A DNA stretch of 64,000 nucleotides from Aralia elata (taxonomy: Eukaryota > Streptophyta > Magnoliopsida > Apiales > Araliaceae), in assembly GCA_034770075.1 (NCBI GenBank), contig CM068385.1, positions 55,684,746-55,748,745 of the forward strand, given 5' to 3'. Position numbers and translations under genes: made by a program. This document shows positions 12,372 to 24,147 of this stretch, piece by piece (the first letter of the stretch is position 1; the number at the start of each line of letters is the position of its first letter). The notes under the pieces were generated by a model. The model had not been told where the DNA came from, searched no databases, and was given only the letters and a program-made list of their open reading frames with translations.

Positions 12372-13379
12372 CTTAAAAGCTTGACAATGCTTGAAAACCA
12401 AAATAATGATGAAAAATGTGGTTTGGGCAATATAACAAACACTTGGCTTGCGCCTAAATTTTGGCCCAAAATCAAAGCCTTTTGAATATGTGCAATCCCT
12501 CCAATTGAAGTAACAACACAATAATAATTCCTAGAAATGCAAATATCTCAAAGATGAAGAAGAAAGCTTGTTTAAATCAAGTACCTTTGCTAATGGAGAA
12601 AAGGAAGAATAGTTGTTGAATGGGTGTACTCTTTTCTAAATAAACCACTTACTTTCTCATTGTAATCCTTTAAAGTGATGGAATTAGGGTTAAGTTGTGG
12701 AGTTTGATTAGGACTAAATCTCTATTTATGGGAGGAATGGATTTGGTTGGGTTAATATGGAAGGTGGGTAATTTTGGGGAAAGTTATGTTTGAGTGGGTG
12801 AGGGAATGGCCGAGCTATTGGGAAAGAATGGGGGAAATAGATGAGATGGGCGCGCGGATGCTGTAATTGAATTGCTGATACATGCACGAGCGCCGCGGCC
12901 CTTGATGTGTGCACTGCGGCTCTTGAATGAGCGTCGCGGCCCTTGAGTTTGAGCGCCGCGGTCCCTAATCTCTGATTGGTTTTTTCTATTTTGTGGTGAA
13001 GGTTTGAGCGTCGCGGCTCTAGATAGTGGGCGCCACAGCCCTTGAGGCATGCCGTGGCCTTTGATTTTATGCACCGCGGCGCCTGATCTCTGATTGGTGC
13101 ACGGCTGAAAGCTTGATAAGCCGAAATTTTCCCTTTTCCTTTGCCATTCCAATGCATGCTTCTCACACAATGAATTAATTCTCAATCTCCACAATTTTGA
13201 TGAACATCTTGTATCCCCTGAATTAATTTGCCAACAAAGCTCAACTGAATCAATTAATTATGCCGAAATTAAACTAAAACAAATAAAATTAATAAATTCA
13301 AATCTAACTATCAATTAACCCATGGGTTGCCTCCTAGTAGCGCTTGTTTTTAAGTCTTCAGCCTTACTTCTTCTTTTTC
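12372..13379 (-). other. Non-coding spacer between protease and second ORF, with GC-rich repeats
   Basis: No credible gene. The minus strand just after the gag-pro stop carries AGCGCTACTAGGAGGCAACC (about 13329-13348), a sequence typical of the position right after the pol stop in Athila elements, although pol is missing. At about 12880-13085 there are at least six units of the type GAGCGCCGCGGCCCTTGA, the same motif as in this element's own LTRs, so LTR and spacer share a minisatellite. ORFs across this block are repeat artefacts. Confidence 0.7.
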
Positions 13380-13381
13380 AA

Positions 13382-15666
13382 TCACTCGGGCTCGTCGACA
13401 TGATTGAGAATGCCTTCAGTTGCGCATCCCATATCATGCTTCACTTGCCCAATTTCTTCCATCTTCCCTTGCTTTTCATTTCCTTTTCCTTCTTCACTGT
13501 AATCTTCTTCCCATGTCTCATCTTCTAAATCCTCTTGTGCCACATAACACTCCTCCACATCATTTGGCATTTTTATGGAACCAAATACACTGATTGTGAT
13601 TTCTTGGTCATTAACCCTCAACGTGACTTCTCCGTTCTTTACATCAATCAAAGTGCGTCCGGTGGCTAGAAATGGTCATCCCAGAATCAATGGAATCTGC
13701 TTATCTTCATCATGATAAAGAATGACAAAATCAACTGGGAAAACAAACGCGAAAACTTTCACTAGCACATCCTCGATAACTCTTTTTGGACGAAGTGTGA
13801 TTGATCTATATGCTAGTTGTATAGTCATGGTTGTCGGTTTTATTCCTTTCAAATCAAGTCTCTCATAAATTGATAAAGGCATGAGATTAATGCTCGAGCC
13901 AAGATCACATAGAGATTTTCCCACGAATTGCTTTCCAATAGTGCACAAAACTGTGAAACTGCCTGGATCTTGCATTTTAGTTGGTAGCTTCTACTGAATA
14001 ACTGTGCTTCATTCCTTTGTTAATGCTACCATGTCACAATCTCTCATCCTTCTTTGCTTTGAAAGAATTTCCTTTAAGAACTTGATATAACTTGGCATCT
14101 GCTCTAATGCCTCTACAAAAGAGATATTGATCTGTAATTTCTTAAAAACCTCCAAGAATTTTGCAAATTGTCGGTCTAGGTTCTGATTCTTTAACCTTTG
14201 TGGATATGGTGCGATGGGATTCTCTATCTCTTGCTTACCCTCGTCCTGTTTCAATTCTAATTCTTCATCCCTCTTTTCTTCCTCCTTGTTCAAACCACTT
14301 TTAATTCCGTTTTCATTTGCAGTGTCAATCTTCCCGGCTGGTACGACATCCTTGTTCGTCAAACTCTTCCCACTTCTTAACATAATAGCCTTGCATTGCT
14401 CGTGATTTTCTCTTCTCGAATTAACTTCGGTGTCACTTGGTAAAGCCCCTTGTGGACGACTACTCACTGCACTTGCTAGTTGTCCCATCTGAGTCTCTAA
14501 ATTCCGAAGTGATCCTTCTAAGCTATTCATTCTCGTGTCATTCACAACAATGTACTTTGTGAGTATATCTTTTATACTAAGCTTCCTTTCTGGTTGTGGG
14601 TGAGCTTGGCCTTGGAATCCTAGGGGATGAAACTGTCTTGGAGCTGACAATTAATTCTGATTATTGCTCCACAAAAAGTTTGGATGATTTCTCCACCTTG
14701 GATTATATGTGTTCGAATACATACCCTGCTTGTTTCCTATAAAATTCACTGATTCAGTATTGATTGCACACTGGTTTGTATGATGATTTTCTGCACATAA
14801 TTCACAGACTGAAGCTATCTGTTGCACTGATTGCATTCCCATTGCATCTACTTTCCTTGACAAATTTGCTAATTGTGCAGCCAGAGTTGTCACTGCATCT
14901 ACCTTAATTTTTCCTCCAGTCCGTGGTTGAGTCATTCGCGCAGTTGGCCACTGATAATTGTTCGCAGCCATTGTCTCCAATAATTCATACGCTTCTTCAA
15001 AACTCTTCCCATTAAGGCTCCTCCGGCAACTGGATCAATACTAGTTCGCGCAATGTTAAACAACCCGTTGTAAAAGGTTTGTACTTGCAACCACTTCGGA
15101 AGTCCATGATGTGGACATCTTCTTAACATTTCCTTTAATCGGTCCCAAGCTTCATACAATGATTCAGAATCCAGTTGTGTAAAATATGTAATCTCATTTC
15201 TCATTTTCGCTGTCTTTGCTGGGGGAAAGAATTTAGCTAAAAATTTCTAAGCTAAATCATCACAAATAGTGATTGACCCCGCTCATAACGAATGTAGCCA
15301 ACTCTTTGCCTTGTCGCGAAGTGTGAAAGGAAAGAGCCTAAGTCCCACTGCGTCATCAGTCACATCCTTGTATTTGAATGTGTCACATATCTCCAAAAAG
15401 CTTACAAGGTGATCGTTCGGATCATCATTTGACATACCCCCAAATTGAATTGAATTCTGCACCATCTGAATCATTCCAAGTTTGATTTCAAAAATGTTGG
15501 CCTGAATTGCTGGCCTCCTAATGCTCGAGTGGATTTCAGTGACTTGCGGCATCACATAGTCTTTAAGTGCTTTTGGTTCTTCCTTCCTCAGCCATAGCTT
15601 GTTGCTTAATTGTTTCTTTGCAAAAGAGTCGTATTCTACGAAGCCTTCTATCGATCTCGTCTTCAA
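13382..15666 (-). pseudogene. gag-pro: Athila-lineage gag-protease
   Basis: Minus strand. The Gag start region has DYVMPQVTEIHSSIRRPA, then FGGMSNDDPNDHLVSFLEIC and LRLFPFTLRDKAKSWL (15666-15283). After a frameshift come RNEITYFTQLDSESLYEAWD and RCPHHGLPKWLQVQTFYNGL. A retroviral-type zinc finger (CELCAENHHTNQC) lies near 14800, and the NHEQCKAIMLRSGK block near 14390. The protease near 13915 carries DLGSSINLMPLSIYERL, the family active site (usually DLGAS). The product would form the particle and cleave itself. The reading frame is broken at about 15285-15205, 14980-14932, 14650, 13980 and 13675. It stops about 90 residues after the protease, where RT would begin in a complete element. Confidence 0.88.
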
Positions 15667-15808
15667 ACGACAGTAATTCTTGCTCCTTTGACCTAGGTTG
15701 CATACAAAGCTACCTGCGAACAGAGACCAAATTCGTAAATCCGTAACAAAATCTAAATTAAACTAATTGATGAAAATTAATAAAAGAACAATTTAAGCTA
15801 TAAATTGC

Positions 15809-15826
15809 TCCCCGGTAATGGCGCCA
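15809..15826 (-). promoter_or_regulatory. Primer-binding site of the Athila-like element
   Basis: The minus strand reads TGGCGCCATTACCGGGGA, seven bases inside the 5' LTR end. This is the tRNA-primer site type shared by Athila and Tat lineages (usually TGGCGCCGTTGCCGGGGA). It fixes the element's orientation. Confidence 0.85.
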
Positions 15827-15832
15827 AAAACT

Positions 15833-17297
15833 TGATGGGCTAAATCTATACTAGTAATTTACGTGCAAGTATACACGGTCAATCAAGTAATAAAGTGAAA
15901 GTACAGTGTCGAACCCACGAGTAGCGAATATAACCTAAATAATTCTAAACACTAATAATGCATCAATTAATCTAATCTATATAATTAAGATATCGAATGA
16001 GTGAATTAACTAAATAATCAACTACTGAAATATTGAATCAATGAATAAAGAGGTTAAGGAATCAATTTCCCCCGATGAATCATTTAAGTAATACTATCAT
16101 TCTTCCATTAAATTGATTAATCAGAATTGTCAACCGAAAATCACTAATAATTATTATAACTACCTTTTGAATAATTATAAAGCATACTTATTATTATCAA
16201 TTTCCCTATATTTCTATGAGAAACAATAATAACAAATTCATTGAGAATCAGTAATCATTATTACTGAAAAGAATTACTAATCACAAGTTATTATATCCAG
16301 ATCTTAACCTAAATTCCATTGCCAAATGTCATCTAAGTCTATCCAATAATTGTTGATCAGACAATTATACAAGTAAAACGAGATATAATAAACAATTCAC
16401 TCCATAATCAACTTGAATAAAAAGAATTAATAAATATTAAATAAAATCATTATCGGGTTCCATTGAATCCTTAACTTAAAGAGTTAGTTCATAATAAAAG
16501 TAAAGGACATCAATGATTTATTAGAACCCATTCTAGATTACAAATATAGAAATAAGAGAGACGAAATAAACTCTGTCGAATCTGATCTTCCTCCTAAGCC
16601 TTAGTTCTCTTCTGGAATAAAGCTCTAATCAAACCCCTATTTTCTACGTACTGAAAAAATATCTCTGAATACCTCCATCTCCTTTTTTGGCTACGTATGT
16701 GTGCCTCTCTCTAAATGAATGAATGAAAAACCCTATTTATTAGTCTATTACTAACTACTGATAAGATCCAACCCATACATGATAAGTGTAAATAAAACCA
16801 AATCTTTAGCCAAAGGAAACAAATCCACCGGGCGCGTGGCTTCACGCGCGTGCCTCTACGTCTAAGCGTCGCGGTTCTCAAGTTCATGCATTGCGGTTCC
16901 AGTCCTTTGTAATTCATACGCCGCGACTCCTGGTTTAGTGCGCCGTGGCTCTTAATCATTTATCTGCGCGCCTCGGCTTGCACCTTGAGCGCCGCGACTC
17001 CAAAACTCTGCCATCTATAATTCTCCTTTGTTCATCTGTTTTGGCCAATCTTCCTCATGAATTGCAGCTACTAAAACTTGTTCATTCGTTCAACTTTCTC
17101 CGGACAATCATTATTACCTGTAGCAACAATTCCAGGCTAAATTTGCAATAATCTCCGTTATTTACACAATCACAGGCTGAAATCAATTATTCACATAAAA
17201 CTTCTAAAATATACTAAAATACTACTAAAAACTCTTAAGAAAAGCAAAATACTTAAGTCAAACACACTCAAGTAATAGATATAAAATCTACTCATTA
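15833..17297 (-). repeat. 5' LTR of the Athila-like element
   Basis: About 1.47 kb, minus sense, starting TAATGAGTAG (expected TG mutated) at 17297 and ending CCCATCA at 15833. It carries the same GC-rich CGCCGCGGCTC-type cluster (about 16840-17000) as the 3' LTR. It is followed by GGTAT, the target duplication. Confidence 0.9.
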
Positions 17298-17589
17298 GGT
17301 ATCAAAGCCTAACCTTATGCTAATTATCAATTATTATGATTCCACATATTTATGGGTATGCGATTGGATCGATTTTCTGGGTAATAGAAAAAAATTTCAA
17401 ACTCTGCCACGCAGCGCGGCCGCGCCGCTTCCAGTTCATTCTGGAGCACAGCCGCGCCCGAACCCAAAAACCGTTTCTAGGGGTGCAGCGCGGCCGCGCC
17501 GCTCCTTATTCATTTTAGAGCGTGGTCGCATCGGTCTGCAGAATTTGAAAAAAAATTATTTTGATTTTATTTATTTTTAACTAAGATAA

Positions 17590-17910
17590 AAGATTTATTT
17601 TGAATTGAATATGATTAAAATTAAAAGCTTTATTTTAACTTGGAATTAGATTCCACGTTAACTAGAATAAAAGAGTTTATTCTGTTTTGGAATATGATTC
17701 CATGTTTCCTAGAATAAAAGAGTTTATTCACATATGGAATTGGATTCCATGTTAATTAAAATAAAGGAGTTTATTTTGATTTAGAATTTGATTAAAAAAT
17801 AAAGGAGTTTATTTTTATTCAAAATTGGATAAAATAAAATAAATAAGTTTATTATGATTTAAATTTTGATTAAAATAAAGGAGTTTATTTTTGTTTCAAA
17901 ATTGGATCTC
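17590..17910 (+). repeat. Tandem AT-rich repeat in copia leader
   Basis: Units contain AATAAAGGAGTTTATT followed by a GGAATTGGATTCCAT-like inverted repeat, diverging and shortening towards the right. Confidence 0.7.
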
Positions 17911-18507
17911 TAGTAAACTTTTAATTGCCCATTAAATGATACCAATGAATATATGGAATGGTTTTCTTATTCATGAAATGAATGTTATTTATTGATGCAT
18001 ATGGTGATATGTATGATAATAAATGGGATTGATTATGGACTATTGACCAATGGATGATTGGATTTTATTTTATGAGGATGCGTGAATGAATGAGTTTTAT
18101 AAATGAGGTCTACGTACCTCGTCTTCTCTAATTTTTCTTAATGTAAATTCTATCTCCCTCCAATGTACTTCCCCTTGACTGCTGATCAAGGTTTCTATTT
18201 ATTGTAAATAGTTTATGTAATAGGATTAGTTAGAATTATTTTGAAGAATTGGAGACAAACGAGCAAGGAGTGCTTGAAGACCCGTTTGTAATGGAGCCCG
18301 GGATTTAAATGTAATAGTTATATTTAAATTCAGTTTTTGCACCCTAGGTTTGACCTTTTGGTTCACTTGGTGGCTATAGTGAACCAAACTAGAATAAAAG
18401 TCCATAATCAATCCAGGTAGAATATAGTATTCTATATGTGCATGCTAACTATGTATATATTATATATTATACAACATGTCTCGCATGTTAAATAATATGA
18501 CGTGTAT

Positions 18508-18562
<55 letters not shown>
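18508..18562. repeat. (TA)n(TG)n microsatellite
   Basis: A compound run of TA then TG dinucleotides followed by CATGCGCG. Confidence 0.9.
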
Positions 18563-18564
<2 letters not shown>

Positions 18565-19279
18565 ATGCGCGTTAATCAAGATGAGACAAATAATAACAAA
18601 CCCCTACAAGAAATCATATTAAGTCCTAAACGTTCAAAGATATTTGGAATATCGAACACCGCCTTCTAGCATGGTAAAGCAATAGAGTATTGAATATTTA
18701 ATATGAGTTTGTTGTGTCACCACAAGGCAAGTATTAAATATTTAAGATGTTACCTTATCACATTTGATGCTTATTAAGGAATTGAACATTACTATTTTGT
18801 TGTGTCACCACAAGGACAATATTTTTCTCTTCACATATATGGAAGTGCTAGTTGGACTTAACTTGGATAATTTTGATTCGGATGTGTCACCATTTGATCA
18901 AAATAATCTAAGAGGCAAAATACAAGGAGTTACATAGTGATGTGATTAACAATAGTTGTCTACCTATTTATTTATATATTGTTTGTTATGTCACCACAAG
19001 ACTATATACATTTGAAATGGGATCCTTATTCTCACTAGCAAATCTTTAACTAGATTTGCTGAACTATATATTGAGGGTAATATAGTTTGATGAAAATAGT
19101 GGGAGATACCAATTTAAATAAAGACCTAATTTATTTTGATAATTAATAAAATGAATGTATGCTAAAATGTTGTTAAATTACAAATTCATTTAACAAAATT
19201 TTACAATGTCTAATTCACTATCACTACGTAGCATATTAGATGCTAATTAACCGGACCGAATTACATAGACTGGTTAAGG

Positions 19280-22200
19280 AATCTGAGAATAGTTCTTAAG
19301 GCTGAAAAGCTATCTTATGTCCTTAACACGTCTATCCCTGCAACGGTTGCAGACAATGCCTCTGAGGAAGAACTTGCTACTTTTAGAAAGTGGCAAGATG
19401 ATGCATAGTTGGCTCAATGCATCATGCCTGCATCCATGAGTAACGAGCTTCAACGTCAGCATGAAACTATGGATGCTCCTACTATACTCTTGTACCTTCA
19501 AGGAGTTGAATGGTGAGAAAACTAGGACTATTAGATATCATATATCTAAGGAGCTTTTTCGATCTAGAATGACCGATGGCACTACAGTATAAACAAATGT
19601 CCTAAAAAATGATCAATCTTATTGAAAAATTGGGATAACTGGGTTTTATAATGGATGGAGAGTTGATTCAAGATTTGATCTTGCAATCACTTCTGGACTC
19701 TTTCTCACAATTTGTTGTGAATTTTCACATGAACAAGGTAGATGTCAACCTGCCTGAGTTGCTTAACATGTTGAAAAATTGCAAAGAGTCATTTTCCAAC
19801 CAAGAAAGACCAAGTTTTACTTGTAGATGACTCTTCCATGAAAAAGGAAGCGGGCCAAAGGATCTTCTGAAAAAGAAGACGATTCAAAGAAGGCAAATGG
19901 AAAGGCAACAACTAAGGACACTAAGAACAAAAATTGATGCAGATAGTAAAGGAGTTTGCTTCCACTACAATAAGCCTGGACACTAGAAAGAAAATTGTAA
20001 GGATCATCTTGCAGAGGCTAACCAGAAGAAGCTTAGTGAAGTTTCGGTTACAGATATAGATTTGTTCATGATTAAAATAAATCTTTCTGTAAGTCAAGGT
20101 TCTACTTGGGTATTGGATACCGGCTGTAGTTCTCACATATGCAATCCAATGCAGAGAACAAACAGAAGTAAAATGCTAAACAAAGAGTAAGTAATCTTAC
20201 GTGTGGGGAATGGAGCAAAGGTTGATGCATTAGCCGTAAGAACTTATAGTTTAGCGTTGCCTACGGGAAGTCTATTAAGTTAATAAGTTTTTATTATGTT
20301 CCAATTCTCATTAGAAACATATTTCTTTCCGTTGTTGGACAAAAAAGGTTTTTTATTATATTTAAGAACAATTGTTGCTCTATTTATAATATTAATGTTT
20401 TGATTGAAACTGGAATAATACTTGATAGACTTTGTATACTTGACTTACATGAAAATAATTTTACAAATTGAACAAACTAGTAAAAGAAAATGAGATGATC
20501 ATTCAAAGAGTTGAATATGTGTATTTGATGAAATACAAGTCTGAATCATTTGATAGGTTCAAAGAATTCAGAAGTGAAACAAATTGACAAAGTATTAAGA
20601 TTCTTTGATCATATCGAGGAAGGAATACTTGTACAATAAGTTTCTAGATCATCTCAAAATGGTATTTTCTCATAATGGACAACTCCTGATACGCAATAAT
20701 TGATTGGTGTATCTAGAAGGAGAAATTGTACCTTGTTAAACATGGTGCAGTCCAAGATGATTTTTACCGACATTCTAGTATCCTTCTAGGGTTATACCCT
20801 AGAAATGGCTGCATATCTACAAAATAAGGTAACCTCAAAATCCGGCCCCAAGACTCCATAAAAGTTATGGATAGGGAGGATTCCTAGTCTTAAATATGTT
20901 AAGATAAGGGGTTTTCCAGGTTATGTGAAAAAGGTTTCAAAAGATAAGTTTGGGATAAAATCTGACAAGTGACGATTTGTGGAATATCCTAAAGAAAGTT
21001 TAGGGTATTATTACTATAATCCTACATGTTGCCTTCTTAGATAAAGGTGTTTATCATTGAAGCAGCTAGTGGGCGGGTAATAGATCTTGAAGGAGTTCAA
21101 GAACCACAAAGCACTTTAAGTCAAACCGAGGAACCTGTAGATAGACCTATTGTACCACAACCAAATCGTAAATCTAGAATAGTACCGAAGATACCTGGAA
21201 GGTATGGATTCATCATATAGGATGATGATGAGGTTCGCATAATAGAGGACGATGATCCACTTATATACAATGAGGCTATGAGTAGTAGACACTCAGAGAA
21301 ATGGCAGATGGTCATAAAATCCGAAATGGACTCCATGTATAAGAACCAAGTATAGACTCTAATTACTCCACTGAAAGGCATAGTGCCTATAGAGTGAAAT
21401 TGGGTCTTTAAGAGAAAGACTGGAGCAAATGGCAAGGTCGAGACCTATAAGACCAGACTTGTTTAAAAAGTTTCAAATAAAGTCAAGGAGTTGACTATGA
21501 TAAAACCTTATTACCGGGTAATTCTCAAGTCAATTTGGATTTTGCTTGTGATTGCAGCTTATTACGAAATCTGGCAAATGGATGTGGAGACGTCCTTCCT
21601 CAATGAAGACTTGAGGAGAATGGTTGAAGCAAATCATGTATATGAGCTACAACAATCTATTTATGGATTGAAACAAGCTTCTCAAAGACGAAACATTCGT
21701 TTTAATGAGACAATCAAAAGAGTTTGATTTTATCAAAAACATTAATGAACCTAGTGTGTACAAAAGGGTCAGTGGGAGCACTGTGACATTCCTAGTATTA
21801 TATGTTGATATACTACCGATAAGGAATGACATACCAATGCTATAATCAGTAAAGATAAAATTGTCTAAATATTCCTCCATGAATAACTTGGGAGTAGCAT
21901 CCTATAAATTGGGGATATAAATCTATATAGATAGATTTAAAAGGATGCTTGGCTTGACCCAAGGAACGTATATTCATTCGATGCTAAAAGCGTTTAGCAT
22001 GACAAACTCCAAGAGAGGTCTCATGATGATGAGCCATGGAGTGTATCTCTCTAAAATTGTTCCCAATGAAAGAGAGATCGCATGAGTTACTATCATGTAT
22101 GCAATGAATATACGAGAACTGATGTTGATCAGTCATATTCTGGAGAAGATCACTATAAGACAGTGAAAAATATCTTAAAGTACTTAACCGGTACTAAGGA

Positions 22201-22620
22201 TGTGATCATGATTCATGGTGCGTCTGAATTAAAACTAGAGGGTTAAACAAACTAAAGTTCTTCAGACTGACTAAGACGATAACAAATCCACTTGAGGGTA
22301 AATCGTTACCTTAAATGGTGGTGCAGTGAATTGAAAAGGTTCCAAATAGCAAAGAGTTGCTGGTTTAGTGACAAAGACAAAGTATATAGCTATAAATGAA
22401 GCTGCAAGTTGATTGCTTGGATGAAAAGTAAATTACAGAACTAGGAATAGTTCCTAAGTTTCATCTTGGATTCAAACATGTGTTGCGGCACTTTCATTTG
22501 ATTAGAGAAATTATTGAGAGAGGAGAAATCAATATAGATATACTGGACTTTCGAGTATAACATTGCATATCCATTTATTGAAGCTTTATCCAATAGTAGG
22601 ATGATCGTCACTTAGAGAAA
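19280..22620 (+). pseudogene. Ty1/copia gag-pol remains
   Basis: Heavily decayed. The Gag tail has a finger-like CFHYNKPGH..KENC near 19958 (second Cys changed to Tyr). Protease is at about 20100 with WVLDTGCSSHIC, the copia active-site block. Integrase C-terminal remains (GYTLEMAAYLQNKVTSKS) lie near 20790. RT runs about 21380-21900 with WVFKRKTGANGKVETYK, then EIWQMDVETSFLN, QSIYGLKQAS and LYVDILPI (the usual YVDD is lost). RNase H traces are near 22330-22420. Stops occur about every 100-200 bp. Domain order protease-integrase-RT-RNase H is diagnostic of copia. Confidence 0.85.
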
Positions 22621-22667
22621 AAGGGAAATAAATACGATGGCGATTGGCTGTAGTGCAAATGGGAGAT

Positions 22668-23061
22668 TGAAAGTAGTATGCACATAAGCCAATCATATTT
22701 GATATGATGTAGCATATACTTTGTAATCTTATTCGGTTATTAATAAAAGAATTAATTTATTAAAGGCATTTTCTTTATCTACATGGTGCTGTTATTATAT
22801 ATGTGAGAAACCCATAGTTTTGAGTAATGCTTTTATAATCATGATGATGATCATGCTAATGAGATCTAAATTCTAGATAGCTCACAAACTAAAATCGTTC
22901 CTAATCGTTGGATTACTAAAAAGGGGATTAGTGAATATGGATAGATTAGTACATACTTTGTTTGCTCTTAGGGAGATGATGATTGATCTCATAATCATTT
23001 GTGTGGAGACACTAAAGCAAGTATGTAGGTGCTTATTGTTGAATAAGTTCACTGAACGTGG
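22668..23061 (+). repeat. Truncated 3' LTR of the copia element (A3)
   Basis: Starts TGAAAGTAGTATGCAC right after the polypurine tract AAATGGGAGA (22658-22667). It matches LTR positions 1 to about 394 and is cut by a minus-oriented copia LTR at 23062. Confidence 0.88.
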
Positions 23062-24147
23062 TGTTAGGTTTGTATATAGCGCGAACATGTAATCAAATTA
23101 CATGTATAGTGCGGAAGCGCGATAAAATCAAATTTTAAAATTTTATACAAACCATCACCAAGATCAATCTATGTGCTTAATTAACGATATAAATGAAAGA
23201 GAAAGAGAATAAGAATTATACCCTAGTAGAACAAAGCTTCCTCGGGTACAAGTTCAACTCCTAGTCCTTCGTGTTCTCCTCGAATGCTACGGTGTGATTC
23301 CTTCCTTTGATCAACGTTAGCCACCCAAGTGTTTGGCCTCTAGAGGTGATCCACCAAGGAAGAATAAGTATTCAAGAAGTTGGGTATTTGGCAAAACCCT
23401 AGTTTCTATCTCTATAGAAATTGCTCTCCACAATCTAATGCAAGAGTGTGTAACCCTAATCTATGATAAGACCCCTCTTATTTATAGATGTAGGAATAAC
23501 CCTTCCCTAAACTATTTAGGATTAGGGTTTGTATTATAATTAAACTCCTTTAATTAATAATGCTCCTAATCCAATTAGGAATTTATGGGAGAGTACTTCT
23601 ATTAATTAATTCCCAATCCCTATTAGGAATTAAATAATAGTAATAGTAATAATAATAATAAGACTCCTCTTATTAATTTATATTTAATATTTCCAAAATA
23701 TTAAATAATAAATATTAAGCTATTTAATTTATTCTATCTCCATAGATTAAATTAAATACACTTAACTTATTATTACCATTATGCCATTTACTTCTTAAAT
23801 AAATATTTTTCTTTTGCGGTGTGACCCTTTAGGTTCTCCATATTAAACCGGTTGTGAATAAATCAATTAGAACAATTCTAATCTTATTTAAATAAATAAA
23901 TTAAACTATTTAATTCATTTAAATAAATAACATTTATTCTACAATAAAGGTAAGCCCCCTTAGCGATCAACGACTTTCCAGATAATATAGATTTCAACAT
24001 TAATCACAAAAGAACCTTTGAGTAGATAGTTACCGTACAATTCAATCCTTCTACCATACAATGTCCCAATTAAATATAAGACATGATTTTTTACTGTCAA
24101 GTCTTATTTTATTTAATTATATGTATTTCGATTCCCAAATGCATAAC
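23062..24147 (-). repeat. Truncated copia LTR (A4), minus orientation
   Basis: The plus strand starts TGTTAGGTTTGTATA, the inverted LTR end. It matches LTR positions from about 720 to the end; the first 700 bp are missing. It abuts Tat/Ogre gag sequence at about 24148. It is almost identical to 39729-40697 over some 970 bp. Confidence 0.85.

Larger units (their letters stand above)
4656..17297 (-). mobile_element. Athila-like non-autonomous Ty3/gypsy element (gag-pro, no pol)
   Basis: Bounded by LTRs at 15833-17297 (5', minus sense) and 4656-5962 (3'). GGTAT at 4651-4655 and 17298-17302 is a perfect 5-bp target duplication, lying in the PBS of the copia host. Read on the minus strand: PBS TGGCGCCATTACCGGGGA, gag, CCHC finger, aspartic protease, then directly the 3' region with a second ORF, then PPT AAGTTTGGGGG. 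RT, RNase H and integrase are absent. With the nested solo LTR removed it would be about 8.65 kb. Replication would need enzymes from an autonomous Athila relative. Confidence 0.9.
17303..19279 (+). other. Leader of the decayed copia element: repeats, no gene
   Basis: From the PBS remainder (CAAAGCC) to gag. Two copies of GCGCGGCCGCGC lie at 17414-17425 and 17488-17499. Six or seven diverged units of about 45-50 bp lie at 17590-17910. A (TA)n(TG)n microsatellite is at about 18508-18562. Four GTGTCACC or ATGTCACC motifs are spaced about 80-100 bp apart between 18709 and 18990. No open frame of note. Confidence 0.7.
2834..23061 (+). mobile_element. Decayed Ty1/copia retrotransposon, split by a nested Athila-like element
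   Basis: The 5' LTR is 2834-4648. The PBS begins TGGTAT at 4650 and is resumed as CAAAGCC at 17303, after the nested element with its GGTAT target duplication. The gag-pol remains run 19280-22620, a polypurine tract AAATGGGAGA precedes 22668, and the 3' LTR is cut after about 394 bp by a minus-strand copia LTR at 23062. PBS type, domain order (protease, integrase, RT, RNase H) and the TG...CA LTR identify copia, probably near the Tork clade. The coding region is full of stops. Its right flank is lost, so no target duplication can be confirmed. Confidence 0.85.

Noticed and set aside
12726..13194. Two overlapping minus ORFs rich in Arg and Ala
   Set aside because: Created by the CGCCGCGG minisatellite of the element spacer.
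23333..23539. Small ORF repeated at 39884-40105
   Set aside because: Lies inside the copia LTR on its antisense side and is duplicated only because the LTR is.
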